DNA of 7,888 bases from positions 1 through 7,888 of the forward strand of contig WFMU01000044.1 of the NCBI GenBank assembly GCA_015488935.1, written 5' to 3'. Numbering within the stretch: the stretch's first letter is position 1; each line of letters opens with the position of its first letter. Source of the DNA: Flavobacteriaceae bacterium. GTDB lineage: Bacteria > Bacteroidota > Bacteroidia > Flavobacteriales > Flavobacteriaceae. Below the pieces are notes generated by a model. That model was not told the DNA's origin, did not search any database, and worked only from the letters and a program-made list of their open reading frames with translations. Shown here piece after piece: positions 6,991-7,888 of the stretch. Position numbers and translations under genes: made by a program.

Positions 6991-7035
6991 AAACTTCTCC
7001 GATTAGTGTTAACCATTTTTCATTAATTCATAATT
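6991..7035 (+). repeat. 45-nt direct repeat, copy 2
   Basis: This is the second copy of the repeat at 6868-6912, with five substitutions and no gaps. The two copies bracket the two GC-rich mini-hairpins. Confidence 0.85.
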
Positions 7036-7107
7036 AAAAACCTAACATTCAACATTCTTTTACTAATTCTACTTTGTAAAACAAGAATATTTATTTTGTT
7101 GTAAACA

Positions 7108-7136
7108 CTTGAAATTCAAGCTAAGTAATATTACTT
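7108..7136. repeat. Two adjacent palindromes
   Basis: CTTGAAATTCAAG (7108-7120) is a 6-bp inverted repeat around one A. AAGTAATATTACTT (7123-7136) is a perfect 14-nt palindrome, 2 nt further on. Such paired dyads can be operators for dimeric repressors, but no regulator gene is nearby to support this. Confidence 0.5.
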
Positions 7137-7180
7137 GGTTTTAAAAAACGGATATTTTCTACCTAAAATAACACAAGAGT

Positions 7181-7225
7181 ATGTGCGATATTTGTCTGGT
7201 AATCAAAGGGAAACATTCGATATAG
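7181..7225 (+). CDS. Possible 14-residue leader peptide
   Basis: ATG at 7181 opens a short frame encoding MCDICLVIKGKHSI and ending in TAG. It sits just upstream of an intrinsic terminator and the 7318 gene. There is no clear ribosome site or composition signal, and an ORF of this size is easily due to chance; it is listed only because of its place before a terminator. Confidence 0.12.
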   Translation: MCDICLVIKGKHSI

Positions 7226-7248
7226 TAGCTACTGTTATTTTTTTGATT

Positions 7249-7280
7249 AAAGGCAAGGCGTTATCCGAAAAGCCTTTTTT
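7249..7280 (+). terminator. Intrinsic terminator upstream of the 7318 gene
   Basis: AAGGC (7255-7259) pairs with GCCTT (7272-7276) around a 12-nt loop, and a tract of six T ends at 7280. An alternative, mutually exclusive stem uses AAAGGC at 7249-7254 with GCCTTT at 7272-7277. No gene ends just upstream, so this may terminate an untranslated RNA or act as an attenuator in the leader of the 7318 gene, 37 nt before its ATG. Confidence 0.6.
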
Positions 7281-7317
7281 AAAATAGAGTAGGAATTAAC
7301 ATATAAAATAATTTATT

Positions 7318-7677
7318 ATGGGAACATATTATTCATTTAGTGAACAAGCAATATCAGAAGCATTAGACGCAGCAAGAAAAACACATGGCGAAGGAATGAT
7401 TAAAGCAACAGGTTCGAATTTTGATACTACACGAGGTGGTGATTTAGCCGTAGCTGCAGAGTGTGTATCTGTTACAGTAGAGAACAATAAGATTTGTATT
7501 AATTTGCCTTTAGGTTTTGGGAAACATTGTTTAAGTATTCCAATTAGTATTCCTAATGGAACTGCAGGAAAAGCATGTTTGAGTATTTGTACTACTTGGG
7601 GAATTCCAACAGGAATTAAAGTATCGGTTGTTATTGCTGGTGTAACGGTGGTAAGTCAGACCTTTGGGAAATGTTAG
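7318..7677 (+). CDS. Small six-cysteine protein of unknown family
   Basis: The 119-residue product is not recognised. It starts with a polar, probably helical part (residues 5-30, SFSEQAISEALDAARKTHG), followed by TTRGG (37-41) and a beta-rich region of alternating Ile/Val/Ser. Cysteines are at 49, 60, 71, 87, 91 and the C-terminal residue 119. A motif is duplicated inside: GKHCLSIPISIPNG (68-81) and GKACLSICTTWGIPTG (84-99). No signal peptide or membrane segment is visible, which is odd for a cysteine-rich protein. The Gly-Gly before the first cysteine recalls double-glycine leaders of secreted peptides, but no transporter, peptidase or modifying enzyme is in the window. The start at 7318 is preceded by an AT-rich stretch, AAAATAATTTATT, usual for this group. 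The gene is a single unit between two terminators. Coding is supported by frame length, composition and the terminator. Confidence 0.8.
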   Translation: MGTYYSFSEQAISEALDAARKTHGEGMIKATGSNFDTTRGGDLAVAAECVSVTVENNKICINLPLGFGKHCLSIPISIPNGTAGKACLSICTTWGIPTGIKVSVVIAGVTVVSQTFGKC

Positions 7678-7888
7678 TTTGTGATAAGGCTGTCTGAAAA
7701 GGCAGTCTTTTTTTTTTGTAAATTATAAGTCTTACTTTCTTAATTCTGTTTATTATTTTAATCTTTCAATCGTTGTTATTGTTGGCAAATATTTTTGTAA
7801 TAACCTCGTTACCATCAGTTACAAACTGGCGGGAAAGTGAGAAGAAAATTCATCAGTAGATACATCTGGTTTTATTATCATTTAATTC
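7678..7888. other. Downstream region without a confident gene
   Basis: After the terminator at 7686-7717 nothing can be assigned with confidence. The minus strand has two short open stretches, a 20-codon frame at 7881-7819 and a 27-codon stretch without a start at 7849-7766, which may be a decayed gene end. The plus frame between about 7720 and 7860 has no good start and is only hydrophobic by composition. Confidence 0.5.
7686..7717 (+). terminator. Strong intrinsic terminator of the 7318 gene
   Basis: AAGGCTGTC (7686-7694) pairs with GGCAGTCTT (7701-7709) over 9 bp with two G-U pairs, around the loop TGAAAA. T tract 7708-7717 follows at once. It begins 8 nt after the TAG stop of the 7318 gene. 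Confidence 0.9.

Larger units (their letters stand above)
6771..7317. other. Repeat- and hairpin-rich intergenic region without a clear gene
   Basis: These 547 nt are strongly AT-rich and have no ORF that looks like a protein. From left to right they hold a long hairpin with tandem 14-15-nt units (6822-6872), a 45-nt direct repeat in two copies (6868-6912 and 6991-7035) flanking two GC-rich mini-hairpins, two adjacent palindromes (7108-7136), a possible 14-codon leader ORF (7181-7225) and an intrinsic terminator (7249-7280). Words such as AACATTC and AATTCATAA recur, as in degenerate Flavobacteriaceae spacers. Confidence 0.7.

Noticed and set aside
6868..7035. Direct repeats as a CRISPR array
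   Set aside because: There are only two imperfect copies, the spacing is 78 nt between copies with hairpins inside, and there are no cas genes.
7720..7860. Hydrophobic plus-strand open frame downstream of the six-cysteine gene
   Set aside because: It has no ATG or convincing start, begins right after a terminator, and its Leu/Ile/Phe content follows from T-rich DNA.

Overview
The window looks like AT-rich chromosomal DNA of a marine-type Flavobacteriaceae (Bacteroidota). The supporting signs are A/T-rich start regions without clear Shine-Dalgarno sequences, perfect matches to the Bacteroidota -7 promoter box TAnnTTTG upstream of two genes, strongly AT-biased codon use, and intergenic hairpins with CCCGA/TCGGG or CCCC/GGGG arms. 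No rRNA, tRNA, CRISPR array, insertion sequence or phage gene is visible.

Layout. Positions 1-165 hold the 3' end of a plus-strand gene resembling an M90 (MtfA-like) zinc peptidase. It converges, with a 5-nt gap, on a minus-strand block running from 5395 down to 171. In transcription order the block holds a 2-hydroxyacid/phosphoglycerate dehydrogenase-like gene (5395-4445), aerobic glycerol-3-phosphate dehydrogenase glpD (4370-2808), glycerol-3-phosphate transporter glpT (2662-1310) and a lipoprotein glycerophosphodiester phosphodiesterase (1313-171, overlapping glpT by 4 nt). A roughly 390-nt divergent spacer, with a purine-rich tract and promoter-like boxes, leads to a plus-strand exported DUF1028 protein with a TPR-like tail (5790-6770). 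A 547-nt spacer full of repeats and hairpins follows, then a small six-cysteine protein of unknown family (7318-7677) ending in a strong intrinsic terminator, then about 170 nt of probably non-coding DNA.

How the genes fit together. The phosphodiesterase is predicted to release glycerol-3-phosphate (G3P) from deacylated phospholipids outside the cytoplasm. GlpT would import G3P in exchange for phosphate, and GlpD would oxidise it to dihydroxyacetone phosphate while reducing membrane quinone. This is a self-contained route for scavenging phospholipid head groups that needs no glycerol kinase; none is present here. The dehydrogenase upstream of glpD may be co-transcribed but has no certain link to the pathway.

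The best candidate for something undescribed is the 7318-7677 gene. It has six cysteines, an internal duplication of a GK-x-CLSI motif, a Gly-Gly between its polar N-terminal part and its beta-rich C-terminal part, and no signal peptide. It stands alone between two terminators in a repeat-rich spacer. I do not recognise its family, and any function is open.
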